This document shows positions 7,338 to 15,622 of a stretch of DNA of 19,560 nt, piece after piece. The first letter of the stretch is position 1. Every line of letters begins with the position of its first letter. Origin of the DNA: Planctomycetota bacterium (GTDB lineage: Bacteria > Planctomycetota > Brocadiia > Brocadiales > Brocadiaceae); assembly GCA_023261465.1 (NCBI GenBank), contig JAHFOW010000035.1, positions 1 to 19,560 on the forward strand, written 5' to 3'. The position numbers and the translations under genes were made by a program. The notes below the pieces were generated by a model. That model was not told the DNA's origin, searched no databases, and saw only the letters and a list, made by a program, of their open reading frames with translations.

Positions 7338-8357
7338 ATGTTAAAAGAAGATATTTTATCCTCCACAACGATGCCGGAGGATAAAAATCTTGATTATACG
7401 CTGAGGCCCAAACGATTTAGTGACTTCATTGGACAAAATCGTATAAAAGAAAATCTGTTCATTTACATTGAAGCTGCAAAGAAGCGAGGGGAACCTCTTG
7501 ACCATATCCTGTTTTCCGGGCCGCCCGGTCTGGGGAAAACAACATTATCGCAAATAATTGCAAACGAATTGAATGCGTCGATTAAAACGACATCCGGCCC
7601 TATTCTGGATAAGCCGGGAGACCTTGCGGGTATCCTTACGAATTTACAACAGGGTGATATTCTCTTTATTGACGAAATTCACCGGCTAAACACGACGGTT
7701 GAAGAATATCTCTATTCGGCGATGGAAGATTTTTCCATCGATATTATTATAGACCAGGGGCCAAAGGCGCGGTCGGTGAAGATCAATTTGCCGAAGTTTA
7801 CCCTTGTCGGGTCTACGACGCGGGAAGGATTGCTTACGGCTCCCCTTCGGTCGCGATTCGGCGTTCTTGAAAAGCTGGAGTTTTATCCATGGACGGATCT
7901 TTATGTGATTGTGTGTAATTCATCACGTATTCTTTCCATAAAGATCGATGAGAAGGGCGCTGAAATGATTGCAAAGCGGTCGCGTGGTACTCCGAGAATT
8001 GCTAATAGATTTTTAAGGCGGATCCGTGATGTCGCCCAGGTGAGGGGAAACGATGTCATTACCGAAGAATTGGCGCTCATGGGGCTTGAAATGCTGGGCG
8101 TGGATGAAAATGGTTTGTCTGATATGGACCGTAAAATACTGGAAACCGTTATTCGGTACGGAGGCGGTCCTGTAGGCCTGAAAACTATCGCAGTTTCAGT
8201 CAGCGAAGAAGAAGATACGATTGAAGAGGTGTACGAATCATTCTTGATTCAAAAGGGTTATCTCGATAAAACGCCGCGAGGCAGGATTGCGACGAATCTG
8301 GCATACGAACACCTTGGATATAGTCCAAAACCGGGCGTTCAAAAGAAGCTGTTTTGA
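7338..8357 (+). CDS. ruvB: Holliday junction branch migration ATPase RuvB
   Basis: From ATG 7338 (GGGG 7 nt upstream) the protein has 339 residues, normal for RuvB. A TTG at 7266 in the same frame would add 24 atypical residues and is rejected. Visible AAA+ features are Walker A GPPGLGKT (61-68), Walker B DEIH (112-115), sensor 1 GSTTREG (158-164), the arginine-finger segment RSRFG (171-175) and sensor 2 GTPRIANR (217-224). A winged-helix domain fills the C-terminus. RuvB hexamers drive branch migration with RuvA. Its TGA is separated by 1 nt from the queH start, so translation is probably coupled. Confidence 0.97.
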   Translation: MLKEDILSSTTMPEDKNLDYTLRPKRFSDFIGQNRIKENLFIYIEAAKKRGEPLDHILFSGPPGLGKTTLSQIIANELNASIKTTSGPILDKPGDLAGILTNLQQGDILFIDEIHRLNTTVEEYLYSAMEDFSIDIIIDQGPKARSVKINLPKFTLVGSTTREGLLTAPLRSRFGVLEKLEFYPWTDLYVIVCNSSRILSIKIDEKGAEMIAKRSRGTPRIANRFLRRIRDVAQVRGNDVITEELALMGLEMLGVDENGLSDMDRKILETVIRYGGGPVGLKTIAVSVSEEEDTIEEVYESFLIQKGYLDKTPRGRIATNLAYEHLGYSPKPGVQKKLF

Positions 8358-8358
8358 C

Positions 8359-8979
8359 ATGAAACTATTGCTCCATATTTGTTGCGCATGTTGTTTGTGC
8401 GCCCCTCTCAATGAATTGAGAAAAGAAGGGTTTCTTGTTACCGGGCTCTTTTACAATCCGAATATACATCCCTTGCTTGAGTTTCGAAAGAGGATGAAGG
8501 CGTTGCGCGTCTTTCAGGAAAGCGACCCCGTTCCGGTGATTTATTATGAGGAATACGGACTGAGGGAATATTTAAAAAATGTTAACTACGAGGGTGGCGA
8601 CCGGTGCGCCGATTGTTACGCCTTACGGCTCAAATTTGCAGCGAAGCATGCAAAAGATAACGGATTTGACGCTTTTGCCTCTACCATGCTGTTCAGCGTT
8701 TACCAGAATCACGAACAATTAAAAAATATTTCTGAAAATTTATCGAAGGAATATAATATAAGTTTTGTTTATCGTGATTATAGATACCTGTCAGAATGCA
8801 GCCATGATATGGCCAAAAAGAAGATGATTTACCGGCAGGGCTATTGTGGATGCATTTTTAGTGAATACGAGCGATATAAAGATACTACGCGGGAAATATA
8901 CAGAGGAAATGGTTCACAGGGCACCATGAAAACTTTGGGTACGGATAACGTGCTGCAAAGGTGTGATTGTTTTGGATAA
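8359..8979 (+). CDS. queH: epoxyqueuosine reductase QueH (DUF208 family)
   Basis: The 206-residue protein matches QueH, which reduces epoxyqueuosine to queuosine at tRNA wobble position 34, using metal/Fe-S centres and needing no cobalamin. Conserved cysteines are C8-C9 in HICCACC, C83/C86 in DRCADCYALR and C163/C165 in GYCGCIFS. The N-terminal segment HICCACCLCAP is unusually cysteine-rich, and a further CDC pair (C202, C204) lies near the C-terminus. ATG 8359, one base after the ruvB stop, gives the family start MKLLLHICC; longer in-frame readings run through ruvB sequence. The nearby tgt supplies an earlier step of the same pathway. queA, needed between them, is not here. Confidence 0.92.
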   Translation: MKLLLHICCACCLCAPLNELRKEGFLVTGLFYNPNIHPLLEFRKRMKALRVFQESDPVPVIYYEEYGLREYLKNVNYEGGDRCADCYALRLKFAAKHAKDNGFDAFASTMLFSVYQNHEQLKNISENLSKEYNISFVYRDYRYLSECSHDMAKKKMIYRQGYCGCIFSEYERYKDTTREIYRGNGSQGTMKTLGTDNVLQRCDCFG

Positions 8980-9045
8980 ATGGAGATATCTGTAGTTATG
9001 TGCCAGCCTCTGCTCCACCGATAACAATAATAAAGAGTCTTAATT

Positions 9046-10233
9046 ATGAACAGGGTGTTTGTCTTAATAACAGTCGCGGTTTTGTTTGTTGCATGTGTGG
9101 GCATTCCCATTTCATGCCAAAATGGGCCTTCGGGTATTCAGGAACCGGTTCGTGATTATCGTCCTGTTATGGAAAAAACTCCCACGGTACGTGTGCTTCT
9201 CGTTAATAATGCCCGTGAGGCTCACATAGCTGTCTATGGTAGTTATCAGATTACCGGAAGTCTCACGAATATCATTGACCAGGGGCAGGGGTTGCCAAAA
9301 TCTGCAATAAGCATAAATCGCTATGGAATTAATATTGGCGCCAAACAGTATAGCAATAGCGAGATACGTATTACGAGTTTACGGGATGGTGAAATTGAAG
9401 TTAACAATATACGGTATCGTGGTGAAATAAAAATATTACAGCAAGTAAGCAACAGGTTTTCGGTTATCGAAGAGGTAAAACTGGAGAATTTTGTTGCCGG
9501 CGTTCTTGGAAGCGAAATGCCGCATTCCTGGAATGATGAGGCGTTACGCGCCCAGGCGGTAGTTATTCGAACCTATGTAATGTACAAGAGGAAGGAAAAG
9601 AGGGACGATATCTACCACCTCGATATGTTAGACCTTGCATATCGGGGAATGGCGGGTGAAACGCCGCGTATAAACAAGCTGGTACAGGATACCGTGGGTA
9701 TGGTCATGGCTTATAACTGGAATATTTTTCCAGCGTATTTCCATAGTACTTGCGGTGGACATACAGAGGATATTCATCAGGTATTTGGAAAAGAGAGTAT
9801 ACCACCTTTGCGCGGGGTGGTATGTAAATACTGTGCGAATACAAAATATTCCAACTGGCGTGTTGAAATGAATAAGTCTGATATTGAAAAGAGACTGCGC
9901 GAAGCAAACATCTCCGTTTCAAATATCCAGACGGTAAATGCCATTGACCAGGGTACGGGAATACACGGGGCTATAGTCGAAATTATTGCTGCAGACGGTG
10001 GGAGGGAGATAAATGCTAACGATTTTCGCCTCCTCGTTGGGGCTAACAATTTATACAGCACATCCTTTAGTGCAAAGAGCAATGGGAGAAGTATTGCCTT
10101 TTCCGGAAGAGGATATGGACACGGCGTCGGGCTTTGTCAGTACGGCGCTCAGAACATGGCATTGAAAGGTTTTCAATGGACGGATATTGTAAAATATTAC
10201 TATCCGGAGATGGAATTGCTTCGCGTTTATTAA
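9046..10233 (+). CDS. SpoIID/LytB-domain peptidoglycan hydrolase-like exported protein
   Basis: A hydrophobic N-terminus (about 4-22) indicates export or membrane anchoring; cysteines at 17 and 24 do not make a canonical lipobox. The SpoIID domain spans about 135-395. It has ENFVAGVLGSEMP (147-159), whose E157 corresponds to the catalytic glutamate of SpoIID lytic transglycosylases, then EALRAQAVVIRTY (165-177), HSTCGGHT (233-240) and the closing GRGYGHGVGLCQYGAQNMA (354-372). C236, C260 and C263 could form a metal site, as zinc has been reported in a clostridial SpoIID. Known SpoIID cleaves denuded glycan strands during spore engulfment. This organism is unlikely to sporulate, so a wall-remodelling or division role is inferred. 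It lies 66 nt after queH and 15 nt before tgt in one operon-like run. Confidence 0.9.
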   Translation: MNRVFVLITVAVLFVACVGIPISCQNGPSGIQEPVRDYRPVMEKTPTVRVLLVNNAREAHIAVYGSYQITGSLTNIIDQGQGLPKSAISINRYGINIGAKQYSNSEIRITSLRDGEIEVNNIRYRGEIKILQQVSNRFSVIEEVKLENFVAGVLGSEMPHSWNDEALRAQAVVIRTYVMYKRKEKRDDIYHLDMLDLAYRGMAGETPRINKLVQDTVGMVMAYNWNIFPAYFHSTCGGHTEDIHQVFGKESIPPLRGVVCKYCANTKYSNWRVEMNKSDIEKRLREANISVSNIQTVNAIDQGTGIHGAIVEIIAADGGREINANDFRLLVGANNLYSTSFSAKSNGRSIAFSGRGYGHGVGLCQYGAQNMALKGFQWTDIVKYYYPEMELLRVY

Positions 10234-10237
10234 GAGC

Positions 10238-10251
10238 AGGAGGTGTTGTTG
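10238..10251 (+). promoter_or_regulatory. ribosome-binding site that decides the tgt start
   Basis: A perfect AGGAGG (10238-10243) overlaps an in-frame GTG (10243-10245), which therefore cannot be the start. It is followed by TTG codons at 10246 and 10249. The second is 5 nt from the Shine-Dalgarno sequence and is the best start by spacing. Confidence 0.7.
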
Positions 10252-11352
10252 TATTTTAAAGTCCTTGGAGTCGATGGGCAAACAAAGGCACGGTACGGTG
10301 AATTGCAACTGGGTAATAAGATTATTCACACGCCCGTTTTTATGCCTGTCGGCACCCAGGGAACGGTGAAAACACTGACACCTGCCCAGGTAAAAGACAC
10401 GAATACGAAGATCATGCTTTGTAACGCGTACCATCTCTGCCTGAGGCCTGGCGAGAACGTAGTTAAACAGATGGGTGGGCTTCATAAGTTTATGGGTTGG
10501 GATGGCGCAATAATAACCGATAGCGGCGGTTATCAGATTTTCTCTCTCACAGGCCTGACGAAGATTTCCGATGATGGTGTGGAATTTCAATCTCCCGTTG
10601 ATGGAACGCGGCTGTTCATTACGCCAGAACGAATGATGCAAATACAGAACGATATCGGGGCGGATATTGTTATGGCGTTTGATGAATGCGTTCCGTATCC
10701 GTGCGAGGCTGACCGGGTGAGTGTTGCGGTAAAGAGGACGCTGAATTGGGCGGAACGATGTATGGCTGTCCAGACGAACAAACAGCAAACGCTCTTTGGA
10801 ATTGTACAGGGAAGTGTATTTAAAGAACTCCGTATTGAATGTGCCAAAAATCTCGTGGAGATGAATTTTGAGGGATACGCTATTGGGGGACTCAGCGTGG
10901 GGGAAGGAGGCCTCCTGATGAACGAGGTTCTTGATTACACGGTGGATTATTTACCCCACAATAAACCAAGATACCTTATGGGTGTTGGATTTCCCAGGGA
11001 TATTCTCGATGCCGTAGAGCGCGGGGTTGATATGTTTGACTGCGTTGTTCCTACACGCAATGGGAGAAACGGATGTGCCTTTACCAGTACCGGAAAGGTT
11101 AAAATACTGAACAGCCAATATAAAGAAGACAGAATGCCCATTGATGAGATGTGTACGTGTTATACATGCCGGAATTTCTCGCGGGCATACGTACGTCATC
11201 TTTTCCAGACACATGAAATCCTGGGGTTGATGTTGTTGTCGTTTCATAATATATGTTATTTCCAAAACCTGATGAGTCAGGTGAGAGGCGCTATTGTGAG
11301 AGGTGAATTCAAAGAATTTAAAGCAAGCTTTTTGTTACAACAGTCGGGTTAA
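10249..11352 (+). CDS. tgt: tRNA-guanine transglycosylase (queuine tRNA-ribosyltransferase)
   Basis: The enzyme swaps guanine 34 of GUN-anticodon tRNAs for the queuosine precursor preQ1. With the TTG start at 10249 it has 367 residues. The catalytic nucleophile is D264 in MFDCVVPTRNGR, and the zinc ligands are C302, C304, C307 and H333, the same numbers as in E. coli Tgt, which supports this start. D91 in TDSGGYQIFSL is the substrate-recognition aspartate, and GGLSVGEG (213-220) is the conserved glycine-rich loop. It sits in the familiar tgt-yajC-secDF order, 15 nt after the SpoIID-domain gene and 29 nt before yajC. Confidence 0.96.
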   Translation: MYFKVLGVDGQTKARYGELQLGNKIIHTPVFMPVGTQGTVKTLTPAQVKDTNTKIMLCNAYHLCLRPGENVVKQMGGLHKFMGWDGAIITDSGGYQIFSLTGLTKISDDGVEFQSPVDGTRLFITPERMMQIQNDIGADIVMAFDECVPYPCEADRVSVAVKRTLNWAERCMAVQTNKQQTLFGIVQGSVFKELRIECAKNLVEMNFEGYAIGGLSVGEGGLLMNEVLDYTVDYLPHNKPRYLMGVGFPRDILDAVERGVDMFDCVVPTRNGRNGCAFTSTGKVKILNSQYKEDRMPIDEMCTCYTCRNFSRAYVRHLFQTHEILGLMLLSFHNICYFQNLMSQVRGAIVRGEFKEFKASFLLQQSG

Positions 11353-11381
11353 TTACTTTTTTAATTCAGAGGAGGAATTAT

Positions 11382-11759
11382 ATGTTTTTTTTATTGCAAG
11401 CCGCTGCCGGTAGCAAATCATCACCAACCGGTATGTTGTCCATGTTGCTTCCGTTTATACTTATGTTCGTTGTGATGTACTTCCTGATCCTGAGGCCGCA
11501 GAAAAGACGTGAGAAGGAACGCAAGGCATTGCTGTCCAGAGTTAAGAAAAACGACCGGGTTGTAACCTCCGGCGGCGTCCACGGGGTTATTACATCGGCG
11601 AGGGAAAATGACGTTATTCTTCGAATTGACGATGCAAAAGATGTAAAAGTTAAGGTCGACAGGAGCGCAATTGTTACGGTATTGGAAGTTTCTTATGATA
11701 ATGAGGAGGAGACGCCGGAAACAGCGCAAATACCAAAGGAAAGTAAGGGGACAAAATAA
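11382..11759 (+). CDS. yajC: preprotein translocase accessory subunit YajC
   Basis: The 125-residue protein has one membrane segment (about 18-37) followed by the conserved cytosolic LRPQKRREKE (37-46) and the KKNDRVVTSGGVHGVI block (55-70). Its C-terminal tail is acidic and somewhat longer than the E. coli protein. The ATG follows a strong GAGGAGG. YajC associates with SecD and SecF in the holotranslocon, and secDF follows after 56 nt. Confidence 0.95.
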   Translation: MFFLLQAAAGSKSSPTGMLSMLLPFILMFVVMYFLILRPQKRREKERKALLSRVKKNDRVVTSGGVHGVITSARENDVILRIDDAKDVKVKVDRSAIVTVLEVSYDNEEETPETAQIPKESKGTK

Positions 11760-11815
11760 TTTTTAATCATTTGTGTTTTTAGTCAACGAAAAGGGAGCCT
11801 GTTGAGGAGAAAGAA

Positions 11816-14800
11816 ATGTCAAAACAGTTAAGGTGGAAAATACCGCTCATCGCGGTAGTTATTGCCATCGGTATGATGATTATATATCCACCATCAGAAA
11901 AAGTTTTAAAGAGAGAAAAGGTTAAAGAAATTGATGGTAAGGTTGTGGAACGTACAATGTTGGAAAAGTCATGGACCCGGGTATTCGTAACGAATCCGGT
12001 AGTTCGTGAAACAATTGAACGAGAAGAGACCGACAAGGATGGCAAAAAGATAACCAGTAAAATCGTTGAACATATTACAAAGGGTAAAATAAAACTGGGA
12101 TTAGACCTCAAAGGCGGTTCCGAATTATTATATAAGGTAAGGGTAGACGAAAGGGAAGATCGTCCTGGCATCACAAAAGAAATTATTGAGGTACTCAAAA
12201 AGAGGATAGATCCCCAGGGTGTTATAGAATACAGAATTCAGGAGCAAGGTTCCCATAGAATCCTTATTCAGGTTCCTGGCGCAACCAGGGCTGAAATTGA
12301 AGGATTGAAGAGCCGGCTTACCCGTCTCGGCAAGCTGGAATTCAGACTCGGCGCCAGCGGTGACAGCACGGAATACAAAGATGCCATGGAAGGAAAACAG
12401 GTTCCCGGCTATTACAAACACTGGCTGAGAAAGAAAAAGGGCGAAGAAGGAGAGGCTAACAAGTGGTATCTTGTAAAAAATAAGGTAGAAATTTCAGGTG
12501 AGCATTTGTCCCGCATTTATGCGGAGCGTAAAGGGCTTGCGCCGGTTGTTGGTTTCGAGTTTGACGCAACTGGCAAATCCAAATTTGGACAAATCACCGA
12601 ACGTAATATTGGCAAGCCTCTGGCCATCATTCTTGATGGTATTTTGTATTCTGCGCCGGTAATACGCGACCGCATTCCCGGATCGGGTATTATTGAAGGG
12701 AATTTTACCCAGGATGAAGTTAATGACCTGATTGCCGTGATGCGCGCCGGAAGTTTACCCGCAGATCTTGAACTCGAGATGGAGACCATGGTCGGTCCGA
12801 GTCTGGGTAGGGACTCTATTAATAAGGGATTGCTGGCTGGAGCCATCGGGGGTATATTCGCAGTTCTCTTTATTTGCATTTATTACCTTGGCGTGGGTTG
12901 GATTGCCAACTGTGCAAATGCCTTTAATATCTTTTTGATAGTCGGTTCGATGGCTTTGCTCAATGCTACCATGACGCTTCCCGGTATTGCAGGTTTAGTG
13001 CTCATGATCGGTATGGGTATTGATTCCAATGTGCTTATTTTCGAAAGAATTCGTGAAGAAAAGGCAAAGGGAAAACCCATACGGGCAGCAGTAAAGGCTG
13101 GGTATGAGAAGGCATTTTCTGCAATTTTCGACTCACATATTACAACATTGATTACTGGTGCAATCCTTGCCACCGTAGGTACCGGTCCGGTAAAAGGGTT
13201 TGCATGGTCATTAATCATTGGTTTGATAATTAACCTGTTCACTTCAGTTTTTGTTACACGGGTTATCTATGAGTTATTTATGGACTTTGGCTGGATCAAA
13301 AATTTCAACATGTTCAAACTCATTGGTATTCCCCATGTCAGGTTTTTGAATTACCGTTTTATCCTTATCGCTGTTTCTGGCGCCTGTATTATTGGTGGAA
13401 TGACGACATTTGTTCTCCGTGGAAATAAAAAATATGATATTGATTTTACCGGTGGAACGCTCGTGCATCTTCACTTAAACGAGCAGATTCAAGCAAAAAC
13501 GGTAAGAACTGCTTTGGCTAAAACAGGGTATGACGAGGCCGAGGTTCAGAGCATCTGGTCTGGTGAAAATCTGACTCAGTTTGCTTCTGCGGAGTCGGCG
13601 TCGGAGTTCGGTATCCGTATTAAAGAACTGAATGAAGAAAAAATAAAACAAAAGTTGACGAGCGATATTAAAAACGCCCTGGATAAAGAGGGCTTAACAG
13701 CCAGCATTGATTTTATTGCTCCCCTGAGCTTTAATCTCAGCCTGCAAAAAGCAGCCGAAGAAACGGTAATCCAGAATAGCCTTAAAGCCGCCGGATATAC
13801 CGATGAAGATGTTGTATCTATAATGCCCGTTAATCAGCCTTCAAAAGCTTATCTGGTAAATATTGTGGGGCTTGATGATGTTAAAAAGCGCCCGCAAATA
13901 ATTAGTGCAGTTGTTGACGGGTTAAAAACTAATTTGGGATTCCACGATATCAAGATAACGGTGGGAGAGGTTACTGAGACGGTGGCTACTCAGGATATGG
14001 GGATGCAGACAATGAAACCGTTTTTAGAAGCGGAAGTCAGCGAACCTATAGAACCGGCCATCTTAAACATGATCCTGGAAAATGCTGGTTTTCATAATTT
14101 GGTGGTAACAAAATTGACGCAGGACGGAGAAAAACTCCGCGCAAGCAAGTTGAAAATCGAAGGGACAAAAACTGCTTTACAGGAAATGAAGCAGTCCGTG
14201 AAGGATACAATTTCGGTGCCAAGTATTTTAACTCATGGCGATGATTTTCTTCGGGTTGAATTAAAAGAAAATGTTGCAAAAAAAGATTTTGTGTCGCTTG
14301 TTAAAGGAATAAAATCTTATGGAAGCGCTGTAAGGAGTGTTCAGAGTTTGAACGCCCCGGCACAACTCTTTGAAATCCACATGCAGATGTTAAGCGCTGC
14401 GAAGGTACAGGAGAAGATTAAAGGCGATATCATCAATGAATTCAAAGATAAATTGTATAAAGAAAAAATTGATGTTATATTCGAAGCCGCGCAAAGTGTC
14501 GCAGTCAGCGATGACAAAGGAAAAAGTACGCAACCTGATACCGTTAAAGAGACAGGTAATGAAAAAACAACATCCGATCAGACGCTTCTCCGTATGACGT
14601 TGTCAAAACCAATGAAAAAAGAAGCTATCGAAGATGTACTTAGTGCAGCGGGATATTCTCATGTACTTGAGCAGGATTTGGAAACAGGACGTGAATATCA
14701 AGCCGTTAAGCTTGTCTTTAATCCACGTGATGTTGATACAGCGAAACAGTCCATTAAGAGCGCATTTGAAATCCCCAATCCATTAAAAAGGATTGTGAGC

Positions 14801-15385
14801 ATTGGTTCTACTGTTGCGGGTGAGATGAAGAGCCGTGCCATTCTGGCTGTAATCTTTTCATGTATTGCAACGATTTTCTATGTGTGGTTCCGTTTTGGAA
14901 ATTTCAAGTTTGGCTCATCGGCAATTATTGCAGTAATTCACGATATTCTGGTTACGCTTGGTTCCGTGGCAGTTGCGGACTATTTCTTTGGAAACATGAA
15001 GATAGACAGCGCTATGGTGGCAGCATTCCTTACGGTCATTGGTTATTCCCTGAACGATACCATTGTTATTTTTGACAGGATCAGGGAAAATATGGGGGCG
15101 CGGGGCAACGTCCTTACTCCGCAACTGGTCAATGAAAGCATTAACCAGACTTTAAGCCGTACCCTTTTGACCGGTGTTACAACAATTGGCGTGCTCTTTG
15201 CGCTGTTCTTCCTGGGGGGACCTGAAATTCATGGATTCGCATTTGTCATGCTTGTCGGTATTATTGTCGGTACGTACTCAACAATATTTATCGCATGTCC
15301 GATGCTTACCCGATGGAAAGGCCTTTCTCCGGTAAGCCAGGCATTGCTGCAACAGAGAACCGGAAATCCGGAAAGGAAGCAATAG
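11816..15385 (+). CDS. secDF: fused SecD-SecF protein-export subunit with a greatly enlarged SecF periplasmic region
   Basis: At 1189 residues this fusion is about 400 longer than common SecDF proteins. The SecD half has TM1 (9-24), an extra charged stretch (25-94), the D1 motif GLDLKGG (95-101), the P1 domain and a TM bundle (about 335-487) with GIDSNVLIFERIREE (401-415), whose D403 is the proton-pathway aspartate. The SecF half has TM1 (about 513-531), the motif YDIDFTGG (540-547) and a TM bundle (about 1007-1165) with GYSLNDTIVIFDR (1076-1088, D1081). Between residues 548 and about 985 lies a periplasmic region several times the usual size, built of five related segments (see findings). 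SecDF uses proton motive force to complete translocation. The ATG follows GAGGAGA. Both catalytic halves look intact, so the protein should be functional. Confidence 0.94.
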   Translation: MSKQLRWKIPLIAVVIAIGMMIIYPPSEKVLKREKVKEIDGKVVERTMLEKSWTRVFVTNPVVRETIEREETDKDGKKITSKIVEHITKGKIKLGLDLKGGSELLYKVRVDEREDRPGITKEIIEVLKKRIDPQGVIEYRIQEQGSHRILIQVPGATRAEIEGLKSRLTRLGKLEFRLGASGDSTEYKDAMEGKQVPGYYKHWLRKKKGEEGEANKWYLVKNKVEISGEHLSRIYAERKGLAPVVGFEFDATGKSKFGQITERNIGKPLAIILDGILYSAPVIRDRIPGSGIIEGNFTQDEVNDLIAVMRAGSLPADLELEMETMVGPSLGRDSINKGLLAGAIGGIFAVLFICIYYLGVGWIANCANAFNIFLIVGSMALLNATMTLPGIAGLVLMIGMGIDSNVLIFERIREEKAKGKPIRAAVKAGYEKAFSAIFDSHITTLITGAILATVGTGPVKGFAWSLIIGLIINLFTSVFVTRVIYELFMDFGWIKNFNMFKLIGIPHVRFLNYRFILIAVSGACIIGGMTTFVLRGNKKYDIDFTGGTLVHLHLNEQIQAKTVRTALAKTGYDEAEVQSIWSGENLTQFASAESASEFGIRIKELNEEKIKQKLTSDIKNALDKEGLTASIDFIAPLSFNLSLQKAAEETVIQNSLKAAGYTDEDVVSIMPVNQPSKAYLVNIVGLDDVKKRPQIISAVVDGLKTNLGFHDIKITVGEVTETVATQDMGMQTMKPFLEAEVSEPIEPAILNMILENAGFHNLVVTKLTQDGEKLRASKLKIEGTKTALQEMKQSVKDTISVPSILTHGDDFLRVELKENVAKKDFVSLVKGIKSYGSAVRSVQSLNAPAQLFEIHMQMLSAAKVQEKIKGDIINEFKDKLYKEKIDVIFEAAQSVAVSDDKGKSTQPDTVKETGNEKTTSDQTLLRMTLSKPMKKEAIEDVLSAAGYSHVLEQDLETGREYQAVKLVFNPRDVDTAKQSIKSAFEIPNPLKRIVSIGSTVAGEMKSRAILAVIFSCIATIFYVWFRFGNFKFGSSAIIAVIHDILVTLGSVAVADYFFGNMKIDSAMVAAFLTVIGYSLNDTIVIFDRIRENMGARGNVLTPQLVNESINQTLSRTLLTGVTTIGVLFALFFLGGPEIHGFAFVMLVGIIVGTYSTIFIACPMLTRWKGLSPVSQALLQQRTGNPERKQ

Positions 15386-15451
15386 TAAGGGATTCTGATT
15401 ACAGAAAATTTCTTGAGTGTAAGAGAAAAAATTTTGAGTTTTTTCGTTTTG

Positions 15452-15480
15452 TGTAGAGCGAGGCGTCGCTTCGCTCTACA
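15452..15480. repeat. REP-like 29-bp near-perfect palindrome
   Basis: Arms of 14 nt (TGTAGAGCGAGGCG against CGCTTCGCTCTACA, one mismatch) meet around a single central T. It lies in the secDF-lysM intergenic gap, which holds no other gene. Part of its sequence (CGCTTCGCTCT) recurs at 17668-17678, which suggests a dispersed repeat family. Confidence 0.7.
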
Positions 15481-15507
15481 TGAAATTTCAGATGTGCTGG
15501 TTTTTCC

Positions 15508-15560
15508 AAATCATCAAGGCGCTGAGTTTAAAAAGAACTCAATGCCTCTATGATTTTGTT
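15508..15560 (+). terminator. probable terminator after secDF
   Basis: A long imperfect hairpin: AAATCAT (15508) and AGGCGCTGAGTT pair with AACTCAATGCCT and ATGATTT (ending 15556), around a TAAAAAG loop. A T-rich tract (GATTTTGTTTGTT) overlaps and follows the right arm. One wobble and one mismatch interrupt the inner stem. Confidence 0.5.
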
Positions 15561-15622
15561 TGTTATATCGTATTAGTTTGCTTTTTTCATTCCAGGTTTA
15601 AGCTTCGAAAGGATAAAGAATA

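Noticed and set aside
10243..10248. GTG 10243 or TTG 10246 as tgt start
   Set aside because: GTG is part of the AGGAGG itself and TTG 10246 is too close to it. TTG 10249 gives workable spacing and residue numbering equal to E. coli Tgt, though 10246 cannot be excluded.
10234..10248. preQ1 riboswitch controlling tgt or queH
   Set aside because: The gaps upstream of tgt (15 nt) and queH (1 nt) are too short to hold an aptamer.
10051..10788. Long open frame (about 245 codons) on the minus strand opposite tgt, and similar ones opposite ald (3519-3947), secDF (12517-12879, 12883-13242) and gcvPB (681-1226, plus strand)
   Set aside because: All lie antisense to well-supported genes, lack ribosome sites and recognisable motifs, and their translations look like reverse-frame composition.
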